From the NCBI GenBank assembly GCA_963978895.1, contig OZ022238.1, positions 36,939,270 through 37,003,269 of the forward strand: a stretch of DNA of 64,000 nt, given 5' to 3'. Position 1 is the first letter of the stretch, and every line of letters begins with the position of its first letter. Made by a program: the position numbers and the translations under genes. The notes beneath the pieces are model-generated. The model had not been told where the DNA came from. It made no database searches and saw nothing but the letters and a program-made list of their open reading frames with translations. The stretch is from Erpobdella octoculata (taxonomy: Eukaryota; Annelida; Clitellata; Hirudinida; Erpobdellidae). Below are positions 11,819 through 24,542 of the stretch, in pieces.

Positions 11819-13758
11819 AAAAATCATCAGAAAAATGGCAATAAATGCGTATTTCTAATTATCTCATATTTACTTCGGTTTTGCTTGCTTTCTTTTGTAT
11901 GGACTAGTCTTGGGAGTAAAAACTAACAACTTTCCGTCATTCAATCAAGATGAAACTTCGAGTACGGACTCATTCTTTAAAACAATCATTTTATTGAGAT
12001 TTTGAATTTTCTAAGCTAATATATATATTTTAAAATTGTTTTATCTATGTGTTCTAAAACCCAACAAATCCAAATTAAAGGATTTGCGTAATTAATTGTT
12101 TTTAGGTTCTGTTATTCTTTAGGCAATTTCAGATTACCAAAATAAAATGTTCATTTTGTCTTATGAAAAATCTCAGCGACTTTTCAAATTGTACACAAAA
12201 CTACTTCCATACTTCCATGGTCCAAAAACAAAACAAAAAATAATTATTTTCTTTTTCTCTTATCTCTGGTTATCATAGTAGAGAGTAAGAACAAATGTTG
12301 CACAGTTACACGCTATCGTTCTACAAAATGGGTATTTTTGTGGTTATAAGTTACCTAATTTTATTATTTGGTTATCGTGCTGATAACACAGTGCCTCTCA
12401 AGCGCGTTTTTTTTTGAAAATTTGAAAAAGAAATAATTGAACTTTCAACTAATAAGCCAATCGGTGATGTTACTTCGCATTCGCACATCAGTATATAGAC
12501 GTATAAAGTTTATTTAATTTGATTGATGTGAATTTATTGCAAAATGTTTTAATCACTCATCTATCCTAGACAAATATTTAATAAAATCTAGTGCTCCAAC
12601 AACAGAACATAATCACAGAAACAAGCAAAAATATAAAGTTGAGTTGTATTAGTCGCAATTGAATCTTTACATTCCAAGAAATTACGTAGCATCCCAGTTA
12701 ATTGAAAAGAAATTTTGTAAACCTCAGGCCCAAAAGCAGGAAAAAAATCCTTTTTTATCTCTTAACTTGACAGATTCGCAGTTGTGGTGCAAATAACTTT
12801 AGATATTTTCTATGTGCCACTTGCAAGAAGAGGTTTAGAAGCACAGTATTGAGAGCTTTATTATTTACATTGTTTGCTAAAGTGTGCTAATATAAGGGTC
12901 CGGATTGGCTGGAGACTGGGTTATCTTTGTTTATTTTTTGGATGAAACGACTCAAATTTTAAGAAAATATTTTGATACCTAAGTTTATAAAATTAAAATA
13001 ATCTTAAATGTTTTATAATGATAGGGTTTGAATGCTTGATTAAAGACTAAATAGGTATTCAAAAGCGAATTTTCTTCTCGGTCTCGTAACCTCTTCTAAA
13101 AACGACTCTAATAGCCACAAACTAATGATAATGTTTCTGAGACAAACCCAAAAAATTGTTATTTGAATTTAAGGGATTTTTTTTTAGGAAAACTCAATAG
13201 TGATAAACGGTCAAAAATAGCAGAAATCAATTTATAGTGATTGCAGTGCCTCCTAACAGCGTCACGTGAAATTCTAACAAACATACAAAACAATACAGGC
13301 CAGGCAATTTTGTATGTTGATTGATTTGATGACAATCCCATTTTTAAATAAGTGGTGCAGTCAAACAGAAAAGTCTACATTTTTACAATGCAGATTTATG
13401 ACAGCTGGAAAAATTAATTGATTTGTTTAAGTTATAAAAACTATGAAAAATTTGTGAATTTTCAAGATTTCTACAATTGAACACAATGATCGTTACAGTA
13501 GTACTACATTGCTGAGCCACACATCCACTCTGGCTCGTAATTGCTGGGTAAATGAACGGGCCGATTAGTGGATAGGTGTACATTACTGCACATACTCATG
13601 CATACTACGAACATCATCAACAACCAAATAAGTAGCTATATAGATACATTATTTGTATACACACAACAAACTGTTTGGTCTTCAAAGAAAATAACACAGA
13701 GAAGAAATATTTCAATGCTTTCAAATACTCCTAGTGGAAAACAAGGTGTTGGAGCAAA
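11819..13758. other. AT-rich stretch without recognisable gene
   Basis: Only short open frames (under 70 codons) without family resemblance. No repeat family from elsewhere in the window recognised. CAGGCCCAAAAGCAGG at 12727 resembles a hAT end but has no partner. Confidence 0.5.
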
Positions 13759-13764
13759 TGTATA

Positions 13765-13861
<97 letters not shown>
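13759..13861. repeat. (TA)n microsatellite
   Basis: About 100 bp of TA repeats with one TACATA interruption, followed by TTTATTTATTTATTA. A shorter (TA) run lies at 14170-14189. Confidence 0.98.
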
Positions 13862-13863
<2 letters not shown>

Positions 13864-15513
13864 TTATTTATTATGTTGTCAACACGAGTTAAATAACTCC
13901 TTGCCGAATTACAAACAAAAAAACCACACGAACAGAAAAAAAGCACAACACGACCCCACAAACGAACCGGAAACAAAGAAAAATGTCAACACCACCAATG
14001 AATCAATTCAAAAGTAATCAGAAAACATGTCCAAAATCAGCACGACATCACAAGCAAACCGAAAACATAATGACAATTAAACAGAAAACATATCTAAAAC
14101 TCAACGCGAACTCTCAAGCGAACCAAAAACAGTAAAATGTCGCACATATGGAGTCAGATCAAAAACTAAACATATATATATATATATATTGTTGCTGTCT
14201 ATACTTGTTTAATCGTTGGATTTAGTACCTAAAATAAAGATTGTTTAAAGCAAGTTATTTGAAAAATGTGTTTAGGTAATTTATTTCGACAAAACCAAAA
14301 ACTATAGATGCTAACAAAGTCGATTTTTTCATTTTATGTTTGACTTGCACTTCCATAATATCAGTGCATCTTATAACACTTTGAAATAACCTCAACCAAA
14401 AGTGTATGTGTATATGTATGTATGTATGAGTTTTTGCGTATCCATGAAAAATTTATTATTAATATTAATCCACTTTCCACAGAAATTCAAACAAACGTTT
14501 CAACAAAAGAGTTCGGAAGTACCTAAACTGCTTTTTACATAAGTAAGTAGGCCCTGGTGTCCGTGAATCAGATCAGCTCAAATAGTTACAGAATTGTTTA
14601 ATTATAAAAGTAAACAGATATGAAACAATTAAAAACAATTATTATGTTACCAATAGAGGGTAAAACTATTTATATTAAATAAATAAAAATCGTTATTTTA
14701 TTTCAATCTGACGAGTGAAAATGGCGTCACCCCACTTCCTTTCTTCTAAAAATTAACAGAAGATAAATTTCAGATTTATTTATTTATTAAGATGGTCAAA
14801 AGGCTTAAATGGCCTCTAATATGACCAAAAGCATCCACAACTAACGAAAAAATAGAGCAAAAAAGTCCACACAAACAGGGCCGTAGCTAACATGCCCATC
14901 CTGGGCCATCCTGGGGGGTGGTGTGACCGTACAATTTTACCGACAAAGTTTTTAGTTATTTAAAAAAATAAATTATTGGTTTTATATATTGTTTATTTAA
15001 AAACACATAAAATTGGATATTACCGCAACCCTAATGTTTTTGTTGAATTTTAAAAAAAACAGGCCAAAGAGTAAAATTCTCATTTTTTTCTTAAATTACA
15101 TATACTTTGTATTAAAATTTTAAAATAGCAATTTTGAGATATGATCACTAAAGTGTATGCCTTTAGTAAATGGTCATTTTGCCAATGGGTAGCTTTTGAT
15201 ATACACCCAGTAGTTTCGGACTCGGATACGGCCTTTTATAGCTTTTTTAATGCAGACTTAAAAGTATTTCTAGAAGTTTTAGTTTTTACTAACAATCCAC
15301 TTTTGACAACAAAAACAACAACTTTTAAATACTCGTCACCCCAGTCCCATGTTTCCACATTATTTTTAGTTCTCAATACTAATTATAATAATGAATAAAA
15401 AATAGTTTATCACAATGCAATCTTTATTGGGATCAAATTGATTAAATCCAATATAAAAGTCATTTTGTATATAAAATAGAATAGACAGAAAGAGTATGAC
15501 ACAAAATAAAATA
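13862..15513. other. Unassigned AT-rich DNA with one hAT-like end
   Basis: A-rich sequence to 14140. At 14876 CAGGGCCGTAGCTAACATG followed by GGGGGGTGG resembles a hAT terminal repeat, but no matching right end or duplication was found. 14403-14428 is a TATG microsatellite. No coding region supported. Confidence 0.45.
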
Positions 15514-15783
15514 TAACAAGTAAAGGAAAAAAACGAGTTTTTCAACAAAAACTTTTATTTCAAATACATTCGATTTAGAAATACGAAAAATATTCAAATT
15601 AAATTTTTTATTGAATCATGTATTGTCATCCAATATAAAGTTATGCTGAAAGTTTCAGCTTCCTAGCTAGTCAAAAAGCTGCTTAAATTTTACTTGCAAG
15701 ATTTGCGTACTGATAAAGACACACACAAACATACATACACACACAAACAGAGATTGTAACCTAAATAAAAGTTTTTAAAAATA
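15514..15783 (+). repeat. Dispersed repeat R1 copy
   Basis: Near full length: AACAAGTAAAGGAAAAAAAC, the GCTGAAAGTTTCAGC block at 15644-15661, then CTAAATAAAAGTTTTT. It is followed almost directly by a second R1 copy in the same orientation. Confidence 0.9.
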
Positions 15784-15799
15784 AGATAAAGACTTAAAA

Positions 15800-15956
15800 T
15801 AAACAAGTAAAGGAAAAACGAGTTTTTCAACACAAACTTTGATTTCAAATACACCCAATTTAGAAATACGAAGGATGTTCAAATTAAGTTTTTTTAATTG
15901 AATCATGTATTGTCATCCAATATAAAGCTATGCTAAAAGATTCATCTTCCTAGCTA
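15800..15956 (+). repeat. Dispersed repeat R1, 3'-truncated copy
   Basis: Starts ACAAGTAAAGGAAAAACGAG and stops at CTTCCTAGCTAGGCCCG, where different sequence takes over. It forms a head-to-tail pair with the copy at 15514. Confidence 0.88.
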
Positions 15957-16146
15957 GGCCCGTTATCCGTCCGAGATCTAGCTCTATCAAAACTTTCCAA
16001 TGTGCTTTTGCTGATTTGCGCTTTCTTTTCATAGTATAGCCCAGGACTTCTTTATATTATATAAGGATGTCCATTGTGCTGCATGGTCAGCAGCACTTTC
16101 CTACGTGTGTGTGTACTGGTGTGCGTTCTCATCCTACAGCGTAGCT

Positions 16147-16296
16147 GGCATTATATTTGTACCGACAATATATTTTTAACTGACAATATAAGTTATACCG
16201 ACAATATATTTTTATATGACAATATAAGTTGTACCAACAATATAATTGTAACTGACAATATACGCCGTACCGACAATATATTTGTTACCGACAGCT
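16147..16296. repeat. Degenerate tandem repeat, about 19-20 bp unit
   Basis: Alternating TACCGACAATATATTTTT and AACTGACAATATAAGT units, about 7-8 in all. It is followed by a G/C-homopolymer block and CCCGTCCCGACGGGCCTG at 16336-16353, which looks like a transposon terminus. A (GT)n run follows at 16494-16527. Confidence 0.85.
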
Positions 16297-16492
16297 TATC
16301 CAAAAGTGGGGGGGGGTGCTTCCCCCCCACACCCCCCGTCCCGACGGGCCTGCACACAAATTATTGTGGGTCTTTATGCAAGCGGTTGGTTAACATGATT
16401 TTTAAGACATGGAAGCGAATTGGAAAACGACTGTTTGATGGCTCTTTCGACTTAACTTGTTCAGCAGTCTGGCAAATATTTGATCACAGTAT

Positions 16493-16532
<40 letters not shown>

Positions 16533-16779
16533 CAGCTAATCAGCTGTTAGTTAACTTTTGATTGTCCCAACTTCATTTAAATTGCTTTACTTAACGACTT
16601 TCACACACGACTTAAATTTATTTTTAGTTAATTTTTTAGATTATTTTAGTTTTTGCATCGTGAGAGTTTATTTGTTCATCTAACTTTTCAAGAATCATAT
16701 TTTATTTTTGTCCCACCATGAACATTGTGAATAATATCGCAAATATAGCTGAATAAATTAACTCAGGCTTTTCTTCTCT

Positions 16780-17068
16780 CACACATTTTATCGTCTCTCC
16801 TCTCTTCTCACTCCCTCCGCTTTCTCTGTATTTAATGTCTCTCTCTCTTATTTTCTCTCTCTCCCCTTCTCTCCACTCTTTTCTCTCTCTTTCTAATCTC
16901 TCTAGCTGTAGCAGCAGCATCCTTGTGTGTGCCTTCTAAAACAAACTGTAGAAGAAACTCCATATTTCGTTTTAACAATCCACAATTTCTTTTGGTTTTC
17001 GTTTAGTGAGTGTAATTTCGTCAATTTGGTAACAAGGCATTTCATTGGATTTATAAAGATTTTTTCGA
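16780..17068. other. Pyrimidine-rich low-complexity and linker DNA
   Basis: 16780-16905 is TCTC/CTTT-rich; the rest is unassigned. No gene seen between here and the LRR gene. Confidence 0.6.
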
Positions 17069-17221
17069 GGTAATAAATACATTTTATGTGGGCATTTACA
17101 TTATACATTCATTTTATGTGTACATTTACACTATATATAAATTTTATGTGTACATTTACATTATAAATACATTTTACGTGTACATTTACATTACAAATAC
17201 ATTTCATGTGTATTTACATTG
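17069..17221. repeat. 30-bp tandem repeat upstream of the LRR gene
   Basis: About five copies of a unit reading ATTTTATGTGTACATTTACA plus TTATAAATAC, ending 58 bases before the ATG at 17279. It may lie in the 5' UTR or promoter of the LRR gene; no TATA box or start site can be fixed. Confidence 0.9.
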
Positions 17222-17278
17222 TTTACTTTTTATGTTTTTATAATTTAACTAGATTTTTAAAGCTTTCTGACAAAGAAA

Positions 17279-19129
17279 ATGGAAAGCGAAAATTCAGTTC
17301 AAACATCATTTCGCGTGAAAGTGCCTTGGTTTGTATGCGATGAAGAATTTGTAAGATGTATAAAAGAGATAAGCGCAGATATCGAAGTTTTAGACTGTTC
17401 AGAATGTGCAAAACTAACGCAGGAAGCATTTCTACAGTTGTCTAGAGAAGAAATAACTTTTCAAAATTTGAAACACCTCATCGTACCAGAGAACTCTCCA
17501 TTTCCTGATCTTGTTTACGAATGTCTGTCTTACATAACGCCGGCTCTCGAACGACTAACCAATCTGAGACAGAATACCCAAAATACTTGTGACCAGTTGA
17601 GATGTTTGTCTTACTTTAAAAAATCAAACATGAAAGTTCTGCAGGACAATCCCGTGGCTTGTTACGGTCGCATGTCGAGTCAAAGTGACAAGCAGAGAAG
17701 ACAAAAATGGGAGCAGGATTTGGCCAAAATTGCAATCAATTGCCAAAAAATGGAATCGTATAGATGCCACGGAGGTAAGGGTTACATGGATGATAAATCT
17801 CTGGAAAGATTGTCAGTGTTAATGCCTGGATTGATTGATTTGGAGTTGAGAAGGTGTTCAGTTTCAGACGAAGGCATTCAAAAGTTTTTCACTTACAACA
17901 AATCTTGTAAAGTACGCAGGATTGTCCTGGACGATGCGGGAACAGAAATTACTGACAGAAGTCTTAAAATCATATCTGAAAATTGTCCAAACCTTTCCAG
18001 TCTAATACTGTTGAGATTGGAAAAACTCAGCAAAAACGGAGTAGAGCTTCTTACAAAAAACGCTCCAAATTTACTGGAGTTGGAATTGGGAGTCGGTCAG
18101 TGTCGCAATCATGCAGTAGATGACCAGCGATACACTCTTGATGAAGTGACCTTTCAATCTGTTCTTTCGTATTGCATGCAGCTGCGTAAATTGAGCGTCC
18201 ATTTTTTCGATTTGACTTTTAAAAATGTTTCAAAACATGTTCTCGACGTAAACGCGTTCAGCCATTTAAAATGTCTTTCATTTTATGATTGTCAGTTGAC
18301 GGGTTCAAACTCTTTTGTAGAATTTCTCGCACAGCTTCAGAACCTATCGGATTTGTCTTTTGTAGATTGCAGATCATTTGTTCCCGAGGTTGCTGTTAAT
18401 CTGATTGTTAAGCTACCCTTTTTAAAACGTTTGACTTTATTTTGCCAGCACAAAGGTTTTTATTCAGACGTGGCTCCGATAGCAAAAGATGCATACACGA
18501 TGCTTACTTCTGAAAATGGTGGAAGGTTCAAATTGAGCAGTGTGGAGCATCTTTCTGTTCAAGGCGTTTCTGGACAGTTCCTGCGCCTGCTCACTGCTCT
18601 CTGTTCTCAAATCATTAGCCTCGACTTCCGTCTTAAAATGCTTCCCAGATTCAAGAATTCCTGTTTAATAGATTGCATTGATCTCGTTGAAGCCATATCG
18701 CCCTGTGATTCTTTGACGAGCTTAGAAGTTGTTTCTATGAATTTTTCATCTGGTGATTCCAGACAATGTGGACTTAAACCGAAACTGAACGACAACTTTT
18801 TCTCGGCAATTCTCAACCGCTTACCTCGAATAAACAAACTTTGTGTTGATTTCAATCTGGAGGATGTAAGCAAATACGCTGTTTTCGCTCTTTTGAAAAA
18901 CGCTACGAATTTGGAGCATTTGACGCTGAACATTGCAAATTGTTCAATTGATGAAGCGAGCTTGCAAAAAGCTTTGGACCAGCTTGGAAGAAAATGTTAC
19001 ACCATGTCTACAAGTTCAGTACCAGATTCTGGTTCTCTAGTACGAAAAATGGTTCGCCTGTACTTGAAACCTCATACGAAAGATTCAACTGATAAAGTAC
19101 CATGGATTAAAAATAATTCCTTCAATTAA
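17279..19129 (+). CDS. Leucine-rich-repeat protein (cysteine-type LRR), intronless
   Basis: One open frame of 616 codons. The ATG at 17279 is the first after an in-frame TAA 18 bases upstream, in the context AAAATGG. Repeats of the cysteine-containing (AMN1/F-box-LRR, RNI-like) type are visible: LMPGLIDLELRRCSVSDEGI near residues 181-200, NCPNLSSLILLRLEKLSKNG near 238-257, NAPNLLELELG near 261-271, and weaker repeats such as LSDLSFVDC and LEHLTLNIANCS to about residue 565. I see no F-box in the first 60 residues, no signal peptide and no membrane span. Such proteins usually act as substrate-binding or protein-interaction scaffolds; no partner can be named. The lack of introns in an intron-rich neighbourhood suggests a retrocopy or an intron-poor lineage-specific family. 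No AATAAA is evident within 300 bases downstream. Confidence 0.9.
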   Translation: MESENSVQTSFRVKVPWFVCDEEFVRCIKEISADIEVLDCSECAKLTQEAFLQLSREEITFQNLKHLIVPENSPFPDLVYECLSYITPALERLTNLRQNTQNTCDQLRCLSYFKKSNMKVLQDNPVACYGRMSSQSDKQRRQKWEQDLAKIAINCQKMESYRCHGGKGYMDDKSLERLSVLMPGLIDLELRRCSVSDEGIQKFFTYNKSCKVRRIVLDDAGTEITDRSLKIISENCPNLSSLILLRLEKLSKNGVELLTKNAPNLLELELGVGQCRNHAVDDQRYTLDEVTFQSVLSYCMQLRKLSVHFFDLTFKNVSKHVLDVNAFSHLKCLSFYDCQLTGSNSFVEFLAQLQNLSDLSFVDCRSFVPEVAVNLIVKLPFLKRLTLFCQHKGFYSDVAPIAKDAYTMLTSENGGRFKLSSVEHLSVQGVSGQFLRLLTALCSQIISLDFRLKMLPRFKNSCLIDCIDLVEAISPCDSLTSLEVVSMNFSSGDSRQCGLKPKLNDNFFSAILNRLPRINKLCVDFNLEDVSKYAVFALLKNATNLEHLTLNIANCSIDEASLQKALDQLGRKCYTMSTSSVPDSGSLVRKMVRLYLKPHTKDSTDKVPWIKNNSFN

Positions 19130-20228
19130 TAATCAGTGTCGTCTTTCAATGTCCCTGGAACATCTAAGTATTAAGTGCTTGTTTCTATTTTGCTGTAGAA
19201 ACTTTTGTAATTTATATTTTGAATTGTTTTTTGTTTGTTTGTTTATAAATGATCAACAATTGTTGGATCTGTAATTGTTGTATTATTTCTTAGCCAAAAA
19301 TAATGTTGTAAATGGTTTTGTTTATGGTGAGCAAAATGATTTTTCGATAGTATTATTTTCAAAGTATTAGATTTTAGATAGAAATTTTGTTAATTAATTT
19401 ATTTCTAATGGAATATAAAAACTTTTTTATTACTTAGGTAGCAAAATATTTTTTTAATTGAAAAAGATTGTTGAAGCGTAAATAACGCTTTATAGCGGTA
19501 AGGAATTTGCATACCAGACAATTTTTTTCAAATATTTTTCTGAAGAGTTAACATTAGGTATTTGAGATGAATTTAAAATCTTACCTCACATTTAAAAACA
19601 ATTCATTTTCCAATTTTTTCAGACATGGAAATACGTTTATGGGTATTTGAAGATGGGTCGTCGAGTAGAAGTTATGTTGAAAGCTAATTTTCTAATACCT
19701 ACCTATTAAAGAATTGTATAAATCTGGATTTGGTCTTTCTAAAAACAATTGATCAGAGCTATTTATCTGAGAACTTAACTCAATAAAAAACCTATGTTTC
19801 TTCTGGGCCAGAGTCAATTGTAAACAGCGATGACCGGGGTGGGTGGGGTGTTGTACGTACAGACATCTTTGATAACCGAGTGGTGGTGTTAAAAAAAGAA
19901 GCCCGGGAGTGTTCCAGTCAATTCGAAAAAATATTCTTAAAAATTTTATGTTGTTTGTGTGGGGCCTCAAAAGTGCGCGTAACCACAGCCGATTCTTTAT
20001 TTGTCTTCCCTAAATGCATCGAATTGCAAAAAACCTGACCAGCTTATTTTATTTGAGGTTTTTGGTTATGTCCGGAATAAATGCAGATAGCATTAAATAC
20101 TTAGTAATAACCTACGTTTGAAACCCGAAAAAATCTGTAAGAAAAGAAACAAATCTTCATCATCGGATTCCTACTGAATGTTCTTTATTTATTTGTCTAC
20201 AGATGAAATGCCTTCATGTCTCATTATT
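19130..20228. other. 3' flank of the LRR gene and unassigned DNA
   Basis: T-rich 3'-UTR-like sequence to about 19450, then AT-rich DNA. No second gene, RNA gene or repeat family recognised. Confidence 0.5.
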
Positions 20229-21165
20229 TAAACCAGCACTTGACGCACGCTTCGCGCGCGAAGCGTGTGAGTTCTTACATATTAATATTAATAGTAAAGG
20301 TAGTCGCACTCTAAGCTCAAAAACAACACCAATGCGCTTATATAGTAATAACTTTACGCACGCTTTGCAAGCGAAGCATGTTACTATTTTCAGCCAGTAG
20401 CAGATGATTTTTCACTTCAAAACGTTTTGAAATGGTCTTCTAATTGATTGGATGATGTTGGAAAAACTGCCTACAAAAAAACCTTGAATGGGCGATATTG
20501 GAAAAAATAGCCTACATAAAAACCACATTTATTGTGTGATAGTAAAAAAAAGACAATATTTATTGGATGTGATCGGGAAATAAGCCTACAAAAAACAACA
20601 TTTATTGGGTGTTGGTGAAAAAAAACCTAAGAAAAAACCCAACCTTTAATAACTGATAATGAAAAAAACCGCCTACAAAAAAACCCAACCTTCAATGGCT
20701 GATATTGGGAAAACCCGCCGATGTACTACTTCTGTGATTTATTTATTTTCAACTTGTTTATATTGAGTTATGACGTATGCTCAAAATATATCCGCAAAGC
20801 TTCGAACTTTCCAATAATAGGAATATTATTAGCAAATTAGTTAATACTCGTAAATAATAATATTATTAATAATTAAAATAAGAAGAATATTAATTAAAAA
20901 ATAGAAAAAATTTCGTTATTAATAATTTCATTAAATATATCCGCAAAGCGTCGAACTTTCCAATAATAGGAATAATACTAGCAAAATAGTTAATCTTCGT
21001 TAATAATAATATTATTAATAATTAAAATAAGAGGAATAATAATTGCAAAATAGTAAATTGTCGTTAATAATAATTTACAACTTGTTTAAAATTGGGAAAA
21101 ACCCGCCGACTAGGTACTACTTCGGTGATTTATTTATTTTCAACTTGCTTATATTCAACCTCGTG
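20229..21165 (+). repeat. Dispersed repeat R4 with internal tandem duplications
   Basis: Opens with ACGCACGCTTCGCGCGCGAA near 20238. Then come about five degenerate units of about 50-60 bp containing GAAAAA...CCGCCTACAAAAAAACCC (20450-20715). Next is a 149-bp tandem duplication starting ATCCGCAAAGC at 20790 and 20939, and a repeat of CCCGCCGA...TACTACTTC...GTGATTTATTTATTTTC at 20715 and 21106. A related copy lies reversed at 51216-51690. Confidence 0.8.
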
Positions 21166-22023
21166 TAGCCTAAGTAGTTTTCTATTAATTTACTAAAGCT
21201 CCTCTTGCACAAAGCAGCAGATACGAAAATTGTCATAAATAATTTTAGTGCTACAATAATATTCGGAAAAAATTATGTAAAATCCCAATTCACGATGAAT
21301 TTAAAAAGTCTACGGATACTTAATCAGACACTGCAGCATTGGTTGCTTTTAAACATCTTCTCAACCTTGGTATCTCTAGAGAAAGTTTTGCTTCTGATAT
21401 CTGATAGCTCATCGTACAAGCCAGTTAAATTTAATAAAGATAATTTCAACTCCTCGATGTTTGCCGACACCAAACTAAAACGATGAAGCTACATCTTCAG
21501 TAGATTTTGATCAAGTTCGGAGTTCTGTTCTGAATTGGTCGAGACATTCCAGCATATTTTTTTGATTTTCAGCTGTCATCGTTTTCCCCGCCCATTCGTT
21601 TTAACCACGATTTTTTTATATCAGAATATCGTATTTCTCCATTTTTTGCTACACGTCCTATTGCTTCTTCTAAAATCTGATCCCTTTTAATTTAATACAA
21701 AAACAAAGTGCCACTATTATCATAGCTAACTGGTCAATACTAAAGCCTTTACTTTGCAACACAATTTGAGTGCAATTTATTTTCTTTAGTACATCATTAT
21801 CATTCCAAGAAAAGAGGTAACAAAGAAAAGTTAAATTACATACCGCAGGCATAAGGTTTTGAGCAACACCTCTGGCGTCTACATTTTATGTTTATCACAA
21901 ACTTCCAAAACTGCAGCCACAACCTCGTCAAAATAAACACTCCAACCTAGACATGTATATTGGTTTTGTATAATTTTAGTCGTTATTTCATTTTATGGAA
22001 TTTGTGTAAGGTTTTTTTTAATC
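21166..22023. other. Unassigned DNA before a hAT-type end
   Basis: An open frame at 21205-21486 (93 codons) shows no family resemblance. Minus-strand frames are short. Possibly the decayed interior of the element ending at 22095. Confidence 0.35.
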
Positions 22024-22095
22024 GCAACGGGTGTCACCTCCAAACGCGTGACACCCGAGGCGGACCACCCCACCACCCCACTCTAGCTACGCCAC
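22024..22095. mobile_element. hAT-type right terminus
   Basis: Reads GGGTGTCACCTCC, GCGTGACACCCGAGGCGG and TAGCTACGCCACTG, a common right-end layout of hAT elements. The left partner was not found. Confidence 0.5.
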
Positions 22096-22935
22096 TGTCA
22101 ATATGGAATAAAAAAAATTTTATTAAACATTTTTGAATTAGAAAATTAAATGTCGCTTTTTAAATAAACTAAAAATTTAAAGTTCATTTCTCTACATTTA
22201 ATGTTCAAAAATGTTTTGAAAGTCAATTGATTTTATTTTATAATTCACTCAAATGTTGTTCCATCAATTTGAAAATATAATCGAATGTAAAGCCGCAGCA
22301 ACAAATAAACCCACTAAATTTCAACTCGATTGTGAAAATTAAAAATATAAGCTATTTTCAAATCAATATGGAATAAACAATAATTTATTAAATTTTTTTA
22401 CAATTTAAAATTAAATATCGCTTTTATTAAAGAAACCAAAGATTGATGGTTTGTTTTTCCACATACAATTTTTAATTTTTAAATTTTTTTCAAAGTTTTA
22501 ATTGATTTTATTTTATAATTTACTAAAATGTTATTCAATCAAATTTTAACTTGATTGTGAGGATTGAAAATATGTGCTATTTTTGAATCAATATAGATTT
22601 AACCAATATTCTATTAAAATTTTTAAAATTCAAAAATTATATATCTCTTTTTTAAATAAGCCACAAATTAATAGTTTGATTTTTACATAAAATTTTCAAT
22701 TTTTTTAAAATGTTTGAAGGTTTTATTGATTTTATTCTATATTATAATTCACTTATATACTGTCAAATCAACCTGAAAATGTAATAGAATGTAAAGTCCG
22801 CACGCAACGACAAATAAACTCACCAAATTTCAACTTGATTGGATAACGAGAAAATGGTTTTTTGAGAGGTATAGGGTCACAACGTATGGCTCAAGCAAGC
22901 AAACACGGCAAAGTTAATATAAAAGATTTAAAAAT
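22096..22935 (+). repeat. R2-like repeat, three diverged tandem copies
   Basis: TCAATATGGAATAAA recurs at 22098 and 22365, with a decayed third copy at 22588. Units of about 225-267 bp each carry AAATTTCAACTCGATTGTG-like text. The last ends in GCTCAAGCAAGCAAACACGG and GTTAATATAAAAG, the R2 end. Confidence 0.75.
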
Positions 22936-24371
22936 ATCGACACGTTTTGAAAGAATTAGTTAATTACCATAAAATAAAATTAATTTGTCGTTGAATTGTT
23001 TTTCTATGAAAGAGAACCATATGAACGATTAGTGTGATCCGTGAACAACAAATTATCCGAATTTATGCTTTTAAGTAAGTTATGATAATTTGTAAGCCTT
23101 GAAAATAAAGTTTTCCCAAAAAGAATTGCTATTTTTGCTAATAATTATCTCATGGTGATGATGAAGATGAACAAAAATATATCCTCCTCAATTGAATAAA
23201 TTTTCTTTCAAAGTTTTGTTTTTTTTTAATTTTGAAGTTTTCATAATAAACGTACACAACTCGGTGTGGAATAAATAATTTTTTTTAAGAAAATTCAAAA
23301 TTAACAAAATATTTTCAGAATTAACATGAAAGCACTTAAGAAAAGTTGGTTTAAAATTATCGTTTGACGGGAGTGGAAATTGTGCTAATTTTTAACAAAA
23401 ATGTTTTTGGAAAACAAGTTTTGACCGGTTGTGGGGTTGCAATTTAAATTTTAAAACAAAAGATAAATGACAAAAATTTTTCATATATATATTTTTTTAT
23501 GTGCAAAATCAGGTTTTTTTCTAAAAAATGTTAACAGGGTAGTGGACTAATTTAATTAGCCCAAAAAATCAAATAAGCTATGTTTTATAAAAAATTTCTT
23601 TATCGTTCGGAAAATGTCTACACCACATCAGTGACTTTTTGGTGAAAAGGTTACTAAATCTTTTGCCTCATTTGAGTAAATGAGAGTCACAAAACGATTA
23701 TAAATTAATTAAATTATACTGTTTATTAAATTAATTAACAACATCTGAATAGCAATTTTACTCACAACTGTGGTGACTCAAATGATTTTTTATCGATTTT
23801 GTTTGTCTCTGTTATTTTAAAACAAATACGAAAAAATTACAAAACAATCCAAAATGTAACAAAATATATATAGGTATATATTTAAAAACTTTTTAATTTT
23901 TATCCGACAACAAAAGATGTTCAAATTAAAATATTTTTTATCAATATAATTTTCTTTTTACGTTCTTCTTGGAAATTTTAATTGGCTAAAAATTAAGTAG
24001 CTTGAAATTGTTTTGTCTCAAATTAAAACTGAATGTAAAAGCAGAATTTTGAGACATGAAAAATATTTGAAAAATGAAAAACTCACTTGAAATGTTTTAT
24101 TTTATTAATTATACCTATTAAAATAATTTTAAAAACATTCAATATTTTTTTATTTCAAAATATTTTACTTCATTATTTTTTTTATTTCAATATTTTCTTT
24201 ATTTCCATATTTTATATTTAATATTTATTCATATCAATAGTTTCTTATTTCAATATTTCTTTTATTTCAATATATTTATTTTAATATTTCTTCATTCCGA
24301 TCATTTTTTATATCGAAACTATTTTTTGGATACAATATTTAACCCATTTGATAGCATAGGACATTCAGGAG
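22936..24371. other. AT-rich DNA without gene
   Basis: 24100-24340 is a degenerate repeat of TATTTC(T)TTATTTCAATAT-like units. Nothing else recognised on either strand. Confidence 0.5.
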
Positions 24372-24542
24372 GAGTCAAACTTTGAATTCCGCCTTGCTCT
24401 TGCAAGCCAGTCCCAAGCTTTGTTAAAGAAGGATCAAATTATCAAATTATGATCTACGACAGAAAGTATACTTCGGTATTTCATACATGCTGCTTCAACA
24501 GTTTTAAAACAACCGGTGTAAAGGACTATAAACTATTAAAAA
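24372..24542 (+). repeat. Dispersed repeat R3 copy
   Basis: Contains GCAAGCCAGTCCCAAGCTTT, GATCTACGACAGAAAGTATA and the family end GTGTAAAGGACTATAAACTA. Diverged relative to the 59480 copy and without an open frame. Confidence 0.85.
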
